Part shown: in pieces, positions 1-7,401 of the stretch | Position numbering within the stretch: position 1 is the first letter of the stretch | Layout of the letters: every line of letters starts with the position of its first letter | Virus record (IMG/VR): IMGVR_UViG_3300031746_000136 | Span: 1 to 27,451 of that record | Direction: 5' to 3' (one strand) | Origin: a virus | DNA: 27,451 bases | The notes under the pieces: model-generated | Database searches by the model: none | The model's input: the letters and a program-made list of their open reading frames with translations, nothing else | Told to the model about the DNA's origin: nothing | Made by a program: the position numbers and the translations under genes

Positions 1-165
1 CTCTTTGGCCCGAGCCTCGGGTCCGAAAAGGAAGTGCTCGCCGCGCGGGAGGCGAGGATCCCCGTCTATCGTTCCGTCGAGGAGTTTCTTGTGGCCGTGG
101 GCGTGGTCGCCAAAGCCGAAACCGGCGCGTCATCGAGGTCCGTCACCTGCAACCCGGATGGATAG
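1..165 (+). CDS. C-terminal fragment of a small protein, possibly DUF4406/deoxyribosyltransferase-like
   Basis: Frame 1 is open from the first base to a TAG at 163-165, giving 54 residues without a start, so the gene is truncated by the contig edge. The visible part contains GSEKEVLAAREARIPVYRS followed by VEEFLVAV. This resembles the end of phage DUF4406/DUF1937-type Rossmann-like proteins related to nucleoside 2-deoxyribosyltransferases, where a conserved G-x-x-x-E-x-x-x-A segment leads into a strand of the form IPV(F/Y)xS. The next gene has its SD overlapping this stop, consistent with one operon. The family call is inference from a short fragment. That the frame is coding is supported by its composition and by the downstream SD placement. 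Confidence 0.5.
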   Translation, partial: LFGPSLGSEKEVLAAREARIPVYRSVEEFLVAVGVVAKAETGASSRSVTCNPDG

Positions 166-175
166 GAGGTCGATC

Positions 176-466
176 TTGGACGAGTTCACGGAATGGAAGT
201 GCAAGCTCTGCGGGTTTAGCGTCTGGCGGTACACGCTCGCCAAGGAGAAAAAGATCACCCGTGTCGAGTTCCCGCACTCGAAGATCCACCCGGACGGAGA
301 CGACCCGCCGTGCCCGGGGTGGGTCTCGAGGACGGGGAAAACGCGCGAGGGATATGTCGACGAGGTACTCTCCCCCGGCGCCTACGCGAACAAGTACCCC
401 AAGATCAAGGTCAACTATGCTCACGTCTACCGGCCGGAGCGGGCGGAGACGAGCGGGGTGAGATGA
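176..466 (+). CDS. Small hypothetical protein with a CxxC motif
   Basis: The best start is TTG at 176, six bases after a perfect AGGAGG (164-169). An in-frame ATG at 158 has no SD, and the open frame further upstream overlaps the previous gene in another frame. The product is about 96 residues. It begins LDEFTEWKCKLCGFSVW, with one CxxC pair near the N-terminus that could be half of a zinc site, and is otherwise polar with no membrane segment. Its stop overlaps the next start (ATGA at 463-466), so it is translationally coupled. I do not recognise the family. Position among replication genes suggests an early accessory protein; function unknown. Confidence 0.6.
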   Translation: MDEFTEWKCKLCGFSVWRYTLAKEKKITRVEFPHSKIHPDGDDPPCPGWVSRTGKTREGYVDEVLSPGAYANKYPKIKVNYAHVYRPERAETSGVR

Positions 467-636
467 AAAAATATCCACTCATCGCACGCGCCACAGAAGA
501 GGCGCTTTCCCGCCTGAAGAGAAAGATTGGACGGCTCGAACGGGAGGGCGCAGAGCGAGAGGCCATCCTCGCGGCCGATGACTACCTCCGGCTGAAGAGG
601 GAACTCGTCTCCCTCCGCGCAGACGAGGGGGAGTGA
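463..636 (+). CDS. Short charged alpha-helical protein, function unknown
   Basis: A 57-residue product starts at the ATG of the ATGA overlap with the upstream gene and ends at TGA 634-636, overlapping the helicase ATG at 636. It is almost entirely charged helix with heptad-like spacing (ALSRLKRKIGRLEREG, then LRLKRELVSLRADEGE), so a short coiled coil is likely. The upstream GAGCGGGGTGAG serves as a loose SD. Coupling on both sides to a helicase gene suggests a small replication-associated partner, but nothing in the sequence defines a function. Confidence 0.6.
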   Translation: MKKYPLIARATEEALSRLKRKIGRLEREGAEREAILAADDYLRLKRELVSLRADEGE

Positions 637-1940
637 TGGGATTCCCCGAAGTCGATCAAAGCTCAGCCGAGCGGCACATTATCGGGAACCTGTTGCAGTA
701 CCCGGAACGCGCCCACGAGATATTCGGGGGGACGCTCACGGAAACCTATTTCCGTAACAAACATTACGCCGCGATATTCAAACACGCCAAACGCATCCAC
801 GAGGCGGGGCGAACCATATCCACGCTCAACCTGCGGCGGGAGTTCCAGGAGAACGGCGGGCCACCGGCATGGCTCGAAATGACCATCATGGACGCGATGG
901 CGGACGCCCAAAGCTACCCCGGCGTGATCGAGGACGCGAGCCGGATAATGGTCGATGCGACACACCTCGCGAAGATCCGCGAGCAGGCGGCTCGGGCGCA
1001 CACAATCGAGGACTGGCTCGCGTTTGTTCAGTTTGTCGCCGGGCTCGAACAGGGGCGCGAGTCGTCGAACGTCTTATCCATTGGCGAGATCCTGCGGCAA
1101 TCCGTCGAGCGACAAGAGGGGATCACCGCCGGATCCATCGAGGCCGGCTACTCGTTCGGCATCCCGGCCCTCGACTATTTCGTCCGTCTGGAGCCTTGCA
1201 AGTTCTACGTGATTGCCGGGATCAAGAAAGGCGGGAAAAGCCTTTTTCTCCTCCACGTCCTCCGGCACAACTTCGAGGCGAATGTCCCCTGCTACCTCTT
1301 CACGCTCGAAATGGCCCACGCGGAAATCGGCCGGAAGTACCTGTCGACGAAGACCCGGATCGACTCCCATTCGATCTACACCAAATACCTTCCCGCGGCG
1401 CACGTTGACGAGATGCGGGCTGCGGCAAAGAGGGGCAAGGACTTACCCTGCTACGTGAACGACAACCCCGTGCTCGGAACGCCCCAACTCCTCCGGGATG
1501 CGATGCGGTGGAAGTACCAGCAAAACGTGCCGGACGGGGAGGGGATTATCGGCGTCGACTTCCTTCAGCTCGTCGAGAACACACGGGAGCGGGGGGAGAG
1601 CGAGGCATCGGCGCTAAAGCGAGTCGCCTACGACCTGGCCCGCATGGCGAAGCAACTGAAATGCGCCGTTATCGCCGCCGCACAGTTCCGAAACGAGGCG
1701 GAGGGGCAGGAGCCTCACCTGCGATTTTTGGAGGGCTCCGGTGCGATCGCCCAGGCGGCAGAGGCGATCCTGATCGTGGACTACCCCGAGCGTAGGACGG
1801 ATGAGCGGACGAAGGAATGGCCCAAGGACTACAAGATCATCGTCGCCGCCCAGCGGACCGGAGAAAGCGGGAAAACGATCGAGTGCAAAGTGGACTTGAG
1901 GACCGGGGACTTCAGGGAGGTCGATCAGTTTGGGTCGTAA
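636..1940 (+). CDS. DnaB-like replicative DNA helicase
   Basis: A 434-residue protein with the two-part layout of replicative helicases. Residues 5-110 look like the helical DnaB N-terminal domain (SSAERHIIGNLLQYPE, then a YFRNKHYAAIF segment). Residues about 170-425 form a RecA-like ATPase core, with Walker A GIKKGGKS at G195-S202, a YLFTLEM strand after it, and Walker B IIGVDFLQL with D308. Length is slightly below the roughly 450-470 typical of DnaB. The start is taken as ATG 636 (TGATG overlap with the previous stop); a GTG at 633 adds one residue and is equally possible. It would unwind DNA at the phage fork and is followed by a replisome-organizer-like gene. Confident as a family call. 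Confidence 0.9.
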   Translation: MGFPEVDQSSAERHIIGNLLQYPERAHEIFGGTLTETYFRNKHYAAIFKHAKRIHEAGRTISTLNLRREFQENGGPPAWLEMTIMDAMADAQSYPGVIEDASRIMVDATHLAKIREQAARAHTIEDWLAFVQFVAGLEQGRESSNVLSIGEILRQSVERQEGITAGSIEAGYSFGIPALDYFVRLEPCKFYVIAGIKKGGKSLFLLHVLRHNFEANVPCYLFTLEMAHAEIGRKYLSTKTRIDSHSIYTKYLPAAHVDEMRAAAKRGKDLPCYVNDNPVLGTPQLLRDAMRWKYQQNVPDGEGIIGVDFLQLVENTRERGESEASALKRVAYDLARMAKQLKCAVIAAAQFRNEAEGQEPHLRFLEGSGAIAQAAEAILIVDYPERRTDERTKEWPKDYKIIVAAQRTGESGKTIECKVDLRTGDFREVDQFGS

Positions 1941-2487
1941 AAATCGGTGGTATAAAATGTTTGCGGCGGAAACCCTGGGGGACGTGAAAATCCGGAAATT
2001 GAGCATCCATGAGCAGGGGGTTTTGTTCATCACGTGGAACCTTTTGCGCTCCCAAACCGACGAGCCGGGACGGTTCATCACCGCCGGAAAACCGTGGACT
2101 GAAGACGAGATTGTGGATGCCATCCGCGAGGCAGCCTCCAGGGATGCTACCAATAGGCGATGGGTATGCTCGTGGTATGCTCGCCTTATCCTCGTGGGTA
2201 TCCTCCAGGTGGATGCTCATGGGGTGCACTACTCCCCTAGAATCGTAGAAGAGGACGAAGAATCAAAGGCTAACGAGATCGGAGGCCACGCGAGACACGC
2301 CTCAACCGGTGACCGAACCGGTGACCGAACCGGTCACCCTAGAATAAGAATAAGAGAAAGAAGAGAAGAGCCGGTCACCGGTACGCCCCAAAAGTCCTAC
2401 TACCTGCCCGGTATTCCCAAGCCCGATTCCGAGCGGTACAAGAAATGCGAGTGGCCCGAAAAGCCGGTTGAAAAGGAGACGCCATGA
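1930..2487 (+). CDS. Replisome organizer / helicase-loader-like protein
   Basis: TTG at 1930 overlaps the helicase by 11 bp and lies about 11 bases after GGGAGG; ATG 1957 is an alternative. The N-terminal RWYKMFAAETLGDVKIRKLS resembles the winged-helix start of phage replisome organizers (the form K-W-Y-K-x-F ... D-x-K-x-R-x-L). A wHTH-like region of about 110 residues is followed by a low-complexity polar stretch (TGDRTGDRTG) encoded by iteron-like DNA repeats, then a C-terminal tail with CEWPEKPVEKE that may contact a partner. Placement directly after a DnaB-like helicase fits an origin-binding or loading role. This is inference from motif and context. The stop overlaps the next ATG (ATGA at 2484-2487). 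Confidence 0.55.
   Translation: MGRKNRWYKMFAAETLGDVKIRKLSIHEQGVLFITWNLLRSQTDEPGRFITAGKPWTEDEIVDAIREAASRDATNRRWVCSWYARLILVGILQVDAHGVHYSPRIVEEDEESKANEIGGHARHASTGDRTGDRTGHPRIRIRERREEPVTGTPQKSYYLPGIPKPDSERYKKCEWPEKPVEKETP
2304..2382 (+). repeat. Iteron-like repeats, candidate replication origin
   Basis: The octamer GGTGACCG occurs at 2308-2315 and 2320-2327 with a 12-bp period, each preceded by AACC. Its inverse CGGTCACC follows at 2331-2338 and 2372-2379. Copies two and three form a perfect 8-bp stem with a 3-nt loop (2320-2338). Between the third and fourth copies lies a 30-base all-purine A-rich stretch apart from three T residues (about 2341-2370), unusually AT-rich for this genome. Iterons within a replication-initiator gene beside an easily melted stretch is the lambda O/ori arrangement. 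Origin function is inference. Confidence 0.5.
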
Positions 2488-2975
2488 TCCTAGCCATCGA
2501 CCCCGGGACGGAGCAGAGCGCGTTTGTGGTTTACGACCCAGAACTCAGGATGATTCTTGCATCATGCGTTGTCCCAAACGCGGAACTCATCGCCATGTCT
2601 CCGCCCTACACCCCCAAGGTCGTCGAATGGGTCGAGTCCTTCGCGCTACGCGTCGGCTCCGAACTCTTCGAGACCGTGTACTGGATCGGCCGATTCGACC
2701 AAGCGTTCGGACCCCTCGCCCGCGTCACCCGGAAGCAAGTCAAACTCCACCTGCTCGGTACCTGCCGCGGGGGAGACTCGGACATCCGGGCCGCCCTTAT
2801 CGAGCGCTTCGGCCCCGGGAAGGCGAAGGCCGTGGGGAGTAAAAAGCAACCCGGCCCCTTGTTCGGCCTGAAGTCTCACGAACTCAGCGCACTCGCCGTC
2901 GCGATTACCTACGCCGAAACCCGTGCGATGATTGTTTCAGAATTATCTTGCAACCAAAGCAAAACTGTGAAATAA
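2484..2975 (+). CDS. RuvC-like Holliday junction resolvase / RNase H-fold nuclease
   Basis: A 163-residue product starting at the ATGA overlap. The N-terminal MILAIDPGTEQSAFVVYD matches the first strand of RuvC-type resolvases, with catalytic-type Asp6. Downstream RKQVKLHLLG, a GDSDIRAALIERFG segment and PGPLFGLKSHELSALAVAIT match a widespread phage RuvC-like family of about 160 residues. Its expected role is to resolve branched DNA before packaging, which fits its place between replication and terminase genes. In classic RuvC the last helix carries an Asp pair, whereas here the equivalent region reads KSHELSALAV, so the metal-binding set would rely on His/Glu. Family call fairly sure; substrate inferred. 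Confidence 0.75.
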   Translation: MILAIDPGTEQSAFVVYDPELRMILASCVVPNAELIAMSPPYTPKVVEWVESFALRVGSELFETVYWIGRFDQAFGPLARVTRKQVKLHLLGTCRGGDSDIRAALIERFGPGKAKAVGSKKQPGPLFGLKSHELSALAVAITYAETRAMIVSELSCNQSKTVK

Positions 2976-2976
2976 C
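2948..2976 (+). promoter_or_regulatory. Candidate sigma70-type promoter before the terminase genes
   Basis: TTGCAA (2948-2953), a 17-base spacer, then AATAAC (2971-2976); four of six bases match each consensus hexamer. It lies at the AT-rich end of the resolvase gene, just before the 87-base gap leading to the small terminase. Transcription would begin near 2983 and carry both CGTACCCC elements in the leader. Weak consensus; inference only. Confidence 0.3.
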
Positions 2977-2998
2977 TTCCCGCGTAACACCCGCCGAA

Positions 2999-3048
2999 CG
3001 TACCCCCTATCCTCTCGACGGGCCCCTCTCAAGTCTGAATCGTACCCC
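2999..3048 (+). repeat. CGTACCCC element pair in the terminase leader
   Basis: CGTACCCC occurs at 2999-3006 and 3041-3048 in the only sizeable gap of the first 10 kb. The second copy reads AATCGTACCCCAGAA (3038-3052) and ends 14 bases before the TTG start of the small terminase. The same word recurs in the gap at 14548-14672. Function unknown; an operator or a translational control element is possible. Confidence 0.45.
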
Positions 3049-3062
3049 AGAATCGATCTTCG

Positions 3063-3587
3063 TTGTCCTCCGGGCGTAACGGTAAGAACGGCAACGGGAA
3101 CGGCGTCCAAAAATGTCCGTTCGATGGGTTGTCTACCAAACAAGACCGCGCGGCCTATCTTCTTGCGGGTTGTGAGGGTAGCAAGACCGACGCCGAGATA
3201 TCGCAGGACGATCAAGTCCGTGTATCGACCCGCCAACTGACCCGCTGGAAAAACCTCCCAGCGTTCAACGAGAAATGGCAAGCATACTGGCAGCAATCCC
3301 GCCCAGCAATCATTCCGCGAACATACCGGAAACTTGAGGCGTTTGCCGATAACCCAACCGTGCCAACTAGCGTCAGGGTCCAGGCGCTCAACTGCATTCT
3401 CCAGCACGAGCGCAACGCGGGGAACGTCAACGTCTCCACAAGCGTCACGGTACACACACCCGCCCAAGAACTCCGCGAGAAGCCGCGTACCGAGCTGGGC
3501 GAAATCCTCGAACGGGAACTCTCAACCCTCAACCGCCTAAGTGAAAAGGTGCTTGTTGGAAGCGACCCTAAGCCCGGAAACAACTAA
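3063..3587 (+). CDS. Terminase small subunit
   Basis: A 174-residue protein directly before the large terminase. The Gly/Asn/Lys-rich N-terminus (SGRNGKNGNGNG) is followed at about residues 25-75 by a helix-turn-helix-like stretch: KQDRAAYLLAGCEGSKTDAE, then STRQLTRWKNLPAFNEKW. This matches DNA-recognising small terminases (alternating helices ending in R-W). The C-terminal part contains a helical segment and ends in LSTLNRLSEK, perhaps for oligomerisation or TerL contact. The start is TTG 3063 with no obvious SD, unusual here; no better start is visible. The 3' end overlaps the large terminase by 47 bp. It would bind the phage packaging site and recruit TerL. The call rests on motif plus position. 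Confidence 0.75.
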   Translation: MSSGRNGKNGNGNGVQKCPFDGLSTKQDRAAYLLAGCEGSKTDAEISQDDQVRVSTRQLTRWKNLPAFNEKWQAYWQQSRPAIIPRTYRKLEAFADNPTVPTSVRVQALNCILQHERNAGNVNVSTSVTVHTPAQELREKPRTELGEILERELSTLNRLSEKVLVGSDPKPGNN

Positions 3588-5049
3588 CGAGGTCGTAGAC
3601 CGAATTCTCTACGCCCGCGCGCTCTCGCAAGAGATCATCCGCCGGGCCGTGCTCGAAGACGGCGACGTGGGCTTGTTCGCCTCTGACGTGTTGGGCTACG
3701 AGGTCCGGCCGTTTCATCAGCAGATGCTCGACTGGCAAGACGCGCACCAAGAGAACTTGATCCTTGCCCCGCGTGGGTTCGGTAAATCGACGATCTGCAC
3801 CGTCGCGCGTGTTGTGTTTGAGGTCATCCGAAATCCGAATATCCGCATCCTGCTCGTCTCGAATACCCAACTCCAAGCCGAGATGTTTCTCCGGGGGATC
3901 AAATCGCAATTCGAGCAGAACGAGCTTTTGCGGGAACTGTTCGGCGATTTCGTTTCCAGCGACAAGTGGGACACCCGAGAGATCGTAGTTTCTAAGCGCA
4001 CGTCAGGCTGGCGGGAATCGACCGTCTCGTGCGTCGGGATAGGCGGCCCCGTCGCGTCCCGCCACTACGACTTGATCCTCTGCGACGACCTCGTTGACGA
4101 GGACAACGCACGCACGGAGGGGCAGCGGGAAAAGGTCAAGAGTTGGTACTATCAAACCCTCATGCCGTGCGTCGCGGGAGAGGACTCCCGGATCTACGTC
4201 AACGGCACCCGCTACCACTACGGGGATCAGTACGGCTATCTCTCCAAAAACGATATGGCGGAGTCCACGCTTGTGATCCCCGCGATCGACGCCGACGGTT
4301 CAACCCCGTGGCCCGACCGCTACTCCCTCGACTGGCTCCTTGAGAAGAAACGCAAACAGGGCTCGATCATCTTCAACGCGCAGTACCAGAACGACACCTC
4401 GCTCATGAAGGGGAACATCTTCCGCGAGGAGTGGTTTCGCGAGTACGAGGTTGAGCCGGACTGGTCGAAGATGCGCTACGTCATGGGATGCGATCCCGCG
4501 GCGACCCGCAAGGACGTGCTCCTCTCGAAAGACAAGGCGAGTTCCGACTGGTGGACGATCATTGGTGGTGCGATGCCCACGGGTCAGCTTGCCGAACCCG
4601 TGATATACGTCCGCGACATTTGGCGGGACCGATGCACGAAGGACGCCTACCTCCGCGAACTCAAGCGATACAACGCGCTCCGAAAGCCGATCAAGGTCGG
4701 GATCGAGTCAGTCGCCGCGCAAGAATACCTCGCGCAAGACGCCCAGAAGTTTATGCCCGTGCATCGCGTCGAGCGCACGACCGACAAGATCGCCCGCGCC
4801 TACTGGCTCCAAGCCTTTTTCGAGAACGGGCAGGTGCTCTTCCCGGCCAAATCTCTTTGTCACGATTACTCACTCGTCGAGGCGCTGAAAGACGAACTGC
4901 TGCTCTTCCCCGAGGGCGAACACGACGACCTTTTCGACGGTTTGCAGACGATGGTCGAGTGTGCGTTGAAGTTCCGCAGATCGGGTGAGGGCGGGAGTTG
5001 TTCAACGCGGCCGATGACTGAAAGGGGCGTCGATGATCTCTGGTCTTGA
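3541..5049 (+). CDS. Terminase large subunit (TerL): packaging ATPase and nuclease
   Basis: About 502 residues, the usual TerL size. ATPase domain: adenine-binding-like segment RPFHQQMLDW, Walker A APRGFGKST (K82), and Walker B LILCDD (D182/D183) followed by VDED. Nuclease domain: MGCDPA with D318, VGIES with E389, and EHDDLFDGL (D462, D463, D466), the expected acidic metal-binding set of RNase H-fold terminase nucleases. It translocates DNA into the prohead through the portal and cuts the concatemer. The start lies inside the small terminase gene: GTG 3541 has no SD, while TTG 3553 has an AAAGG a few bases upstream, so the first four residues are uncertain. The 3' end overlaps the portal gene by 17 bp. 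Very confident in function. Confidence 0.95.
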   Translation: MKRCLLEATLSPETTNEVVDRILYARALSQEIIRRAVLEDGDVGLFASDVLGYEVRPFHQQMLDWQDAHQENLILAPRGFGKSTICTVARVVFEVIRNPNIRILLVSNTQLQAEMFLRGIKSQFEQNELLRELFGDFVSSDKWDTREIVVSKRTSGWRESTVSCVGIGGPVASRHYDLILCDDLVDEDNARTEGQREKVKSWYYQTLMPCVAGEDSRIYVNGTRYHYGDQYGYLSKNDMAESTLVIPAIDADGSTPWPDRYSLDWLLEKKRKQGSIIFNAQYQNDTSLMKGNIFREEWFREYEVEPDWSKMRYVMGCDPAATRKDVLLSKDKASSDWWTIIGGAMPTGQLAEPVIYVRDIWRDRCTKDAYLRELKRYNALRKPIKVGIESVAAQEYLAQDAQKFMPVHRVERTTDKIARAYWLQAFFENGQVLFPAKSLCHDYSLVEALKDELLLFPEGEHDDLFDGLQTMVECALKFRRSGEGGSCSTRPMTERGVDDLWS

Positions 5050-7399
5050 ACGATTTCGAGACGCCGGGCGCGCGCTATTCGCAGCGCCCAAGAAAGCCGA
5101 TCCCCCGAAAGAGCGCGTGAAGGGTGAGAGCGCCGCGTCCGAGAGCAGCCTCACGGCGTTGTTCGGGCTTCAGAACCCAGACTTCCTTATCTCGCGTAAG
5201 GGCCTCTCAATCATCGACGAGATGCGACTCGACGACGCGCTGGGCTCGTTCATGGATATGAAAAAGGGCGCCGCGCTTGCAACCGATTGGGAGGTTGTCC
5301 CGGCAAGCGAAGACGAGGCGGATATCGATCTCGCGGATTTCGTGACATACGTTTTCGCGAACCTCCCAGGCTCGTTCAAGGAACGACTCCGGGACATCTT
5401 GACCGCGATGGAGTACGGGTACTCGATCACGAATAAGCCCCTTGTGGTGCTGCCCTCGGGGCCATACGCGACGAAGATCGGGCTACTCGATCTCAAGACG
5501 AAAGAGCCTCACCAGTTCCGCTTCGACGTAGACGAGTTCCGTAACGTGACGGGCCTCCTCCACACGGGGCCGGACTACAAAGTCACGAAGCTCGACACCA
5601 CGGATTTCGTCGTGTACTCGTACCGGCGCGAGTTCTGCAACCCCTACGGCACGTCGGATTTCACGCGCTGTCACCGCGCGTGGAACTTCAAGAAGCAAAT
5701 CTACAAGTTCTGGGGCGTCTACCTCGAACGCTTCGGCGGTGCATGGCTCGATATCGAATACGACCCGGACCTCAAGACGGACGAGGACCACGAGGTTGCG
5801 AAAAAGCTCGTGAATGATCTTCAGACGCGGAGCGGCTATCTGCACCCCAAGAGCTACATCGCGAAGATTCAGGAGTCGAGCGGACGCGGGCACGAGGCAT
5901 TCAAGGACGCGATCCGCGAGCAGAACATTTACATGGCGCGCGCGGTCTTGATCCCCGACCTGTTGGGCTTCTCCGAGCGGCCGGGTGGCGCGTACTCCCT
6001 CGGGCAAAAGCAATTCGATCTTTTCCTCGACGGCGTGATCGGCGAGATCCAGAAAGACCTCGCCGAGACGGTTGTGCAAGAGCAGCTCATCAAACCCCTC
6101 GTCGACTTGGCGCAAGCGAACGTCGAGACCTACCCCAAGTTCCAGTTCAAGTCATTCTCGGAAGAGGATCAAATCGCCATTTGTACGATGCTCCTTGCGG
6201 CGGTCGATAAGGGCGTCCTCAAACCCGACCTCGACATGCAGAACTACGTCCGGCGTGTGGCGGGGCTGCCGGAGTTGGACGAACTCGACTTGCCGGATCC
6301 GAAACCGGCGCCAGTGTTTCCTCCGGGATTCCCGCCGAAGAAACCCGACGAAGACGACGTACCCGACGACAAGCCAAACGCCGTCGCCGACGAAGAGGAT
6401 CTCGCCGCGCGCGCGGGGAAGGTATTCGCCTTCCAGAAGCCGAAGTTCAACCGGAAGCTCACGACGTTCGAAAAGAAGATCGACTTCGAGCGGATTCTTT
6501 CGACGCAAGACGACCTTGAGGCGCAGATCACGGAGACCTGGGCGGAGCTTTTCAAGGTCGCGAGAGACGATCTTGTCGCGCAAGTCAAGAAGCGGCGGAT
6601 TGTCGAAGACGAGAAGGAAACGGAAGTCGCCTCGATTTCCCTTGCCCGCCGGGAGGACATGAAGAAGTCCCTCTCGCGGTTCATGCTGTCGAGTTTCTAC
6701 TACGGCGCGTTGGAAGCCCAGAACGAGATCGCGTCGGTGCGGGGCGAGAAGTACGAATCGCCCCAAGCCTACCAGTTCGAGCTTGGCGGGAAACCGCTCA
6801 CGGACATCGAGGCGGAGTTTGCGAAGAAGGGCTTGTCGATGACCCCTGCGATTCGGCAAGCCGCGCGAGAGATAACCCGCCGGGCGTTCTTTGTCACCGG
6901 GATAGAGACCGAGAAAGTCCTGTCACGGGCCAAAATCATCGTCATGAACGGTCTATCTCGCAAAGACGTTGCGTGGACCGAAGGGGAGCTTAAAAAGCTC
7001 TTTGAGGGCTTTATTTCGCAGGGGCAGATCACAGACAAGACGCTCGGGGAACTCTGGCGGATCGGGACGGTCGTTCGGATGCAGTTCAACACGGCGTTCA
7101 ACGACGGGCGTCGGCGGAAGTTCGACGACCCGGACGTTGCCGATTTCGTCGTCGCCTACGACTGGTCGGCGGTCTTGGACGATGCGACCACCCTGTACTG
7201 CCAAGCAATGGACAAGGGCGGCCCGTACCGCAAAGAGGCGATCAATCGCGAGGGCTGGCCCCCGGCGCACTTCAACTGCCGGTCGATTGTTGTGCCGGTA
7301 ACGCAGGGCGAGAAGTTCGAGCTACACGACCTACCCGCGGGCGCGGGGCCACGGGGCGAGGGGTTTGAGCTGGCGGCGTGTTGCCGCGAGGAGAAATAG
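5033..7399 (+). CDS. Portal protein (DUF935/Mu gp29-like) fused to a MuF head protein domain
   Basis: A 788-residue protein starting at ATG 5033, five bases after AAAGGGG. Residues about 1-415 match Mu gp29-type portals: a repeated W/E-V-V-P segment near residue 85, ILTAMEYGYSI, and NPYGTSDFTRCHRAWNFKKQ followed by KFWGVYLERFGG. Residues about 419-460 form a Pro/Asp-rich linker (DLPDPKPAPVFPPGFPP and an acidic run). Residues about 470-788 are helical and end in the MuF signature: WSAVLDDATTLYCQAMDKG, then GWPPAHFNCRSIVVPV, with the conserved Cys, PP-x-H and NCR. Mu makes portal and F separately; here they are one frame with no internal stop. The portal ring is the DNA channel, and MuF proteins line the prohead or exit with DNA. 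Each half is recognised confidently. Confidence 0.9.
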   Translation: MISGLERFRDAGRALFAAPKKADPPKERVKGESAASESSLTALFGLQNPDFLISRKGLSIIDEMRLDDALGSFMDMKKGAALATDWEVVPASEDEADIDLADFVTYVFANLPGSFKERLRDILTAMEYGYSITNKPLVVLPSGPYATKIGLLDLKTKEPHQFRFDVDEFRNVTGLLHTGPDYKVTKLDTTDFVVYSYRREFCNPYGTSDFTRCHRAWNFKKQIYKFWGVYLERFGGAWLDIEYDPDLKTDEDHEVAKKLVNDLQTRSGYLHPKSYIAKIQESSGRGHEAFKDAIREQNIYMARAVLIPDLLGFSERPGGAYSLGQKQFDLFLDGVIGEIQKDLAETVVQEQLIKPLVDLAQANVETYPKFQFKSFSEEDQIAICTMLLAAVDKGVLKPDLDMQNYVRRVAGLPELDELDLPDPKPAPVFPPGFPPKKPDEDDVPDDKPNAVADEEDLAARAGKVFAFQKPKFNRKLTTFEKKIDFERILSTQDDLEAQITETWAELFKVARDDLVAQVKKRRIVEDEKETEVASISLARREDMKKSLSRFMLSSFYYGALEAQNEIASVRGEKYESPQAYQFELGGKPLTDIEAEFAKKGLSMTPAIRQAAREITRRAFFVTGIETEKVLSRAKIIVMNGLSRKDVAWTEGELKKLFEGFISQGQITDKTLGELWRIGTVVRMQFNTAFNDGRRRKFDDPDVADFVVAYDWSAVLDDATTLYCQAMDKGGPYRKEAINREGWPPAHFNCRSIVVPVTQGEKFELHDLPAGAGPRGEGFELAACCREEK

Positions 7400-7401
7400 A
7401 C

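Noticed and set aside
5-466. A 153-residue frame starting at base 5
   Set aside because: Its first 50 residues overlap the better-supported frame ending at 165, and a strong SD supports initiation at TTG 176 instead.
2468-2842. A 124-residue Arg/Pro/His-rich frame overlapping the resolvase gene
   Set aside because: Shadow composition, and the resolvase frame has recognisable motifs.
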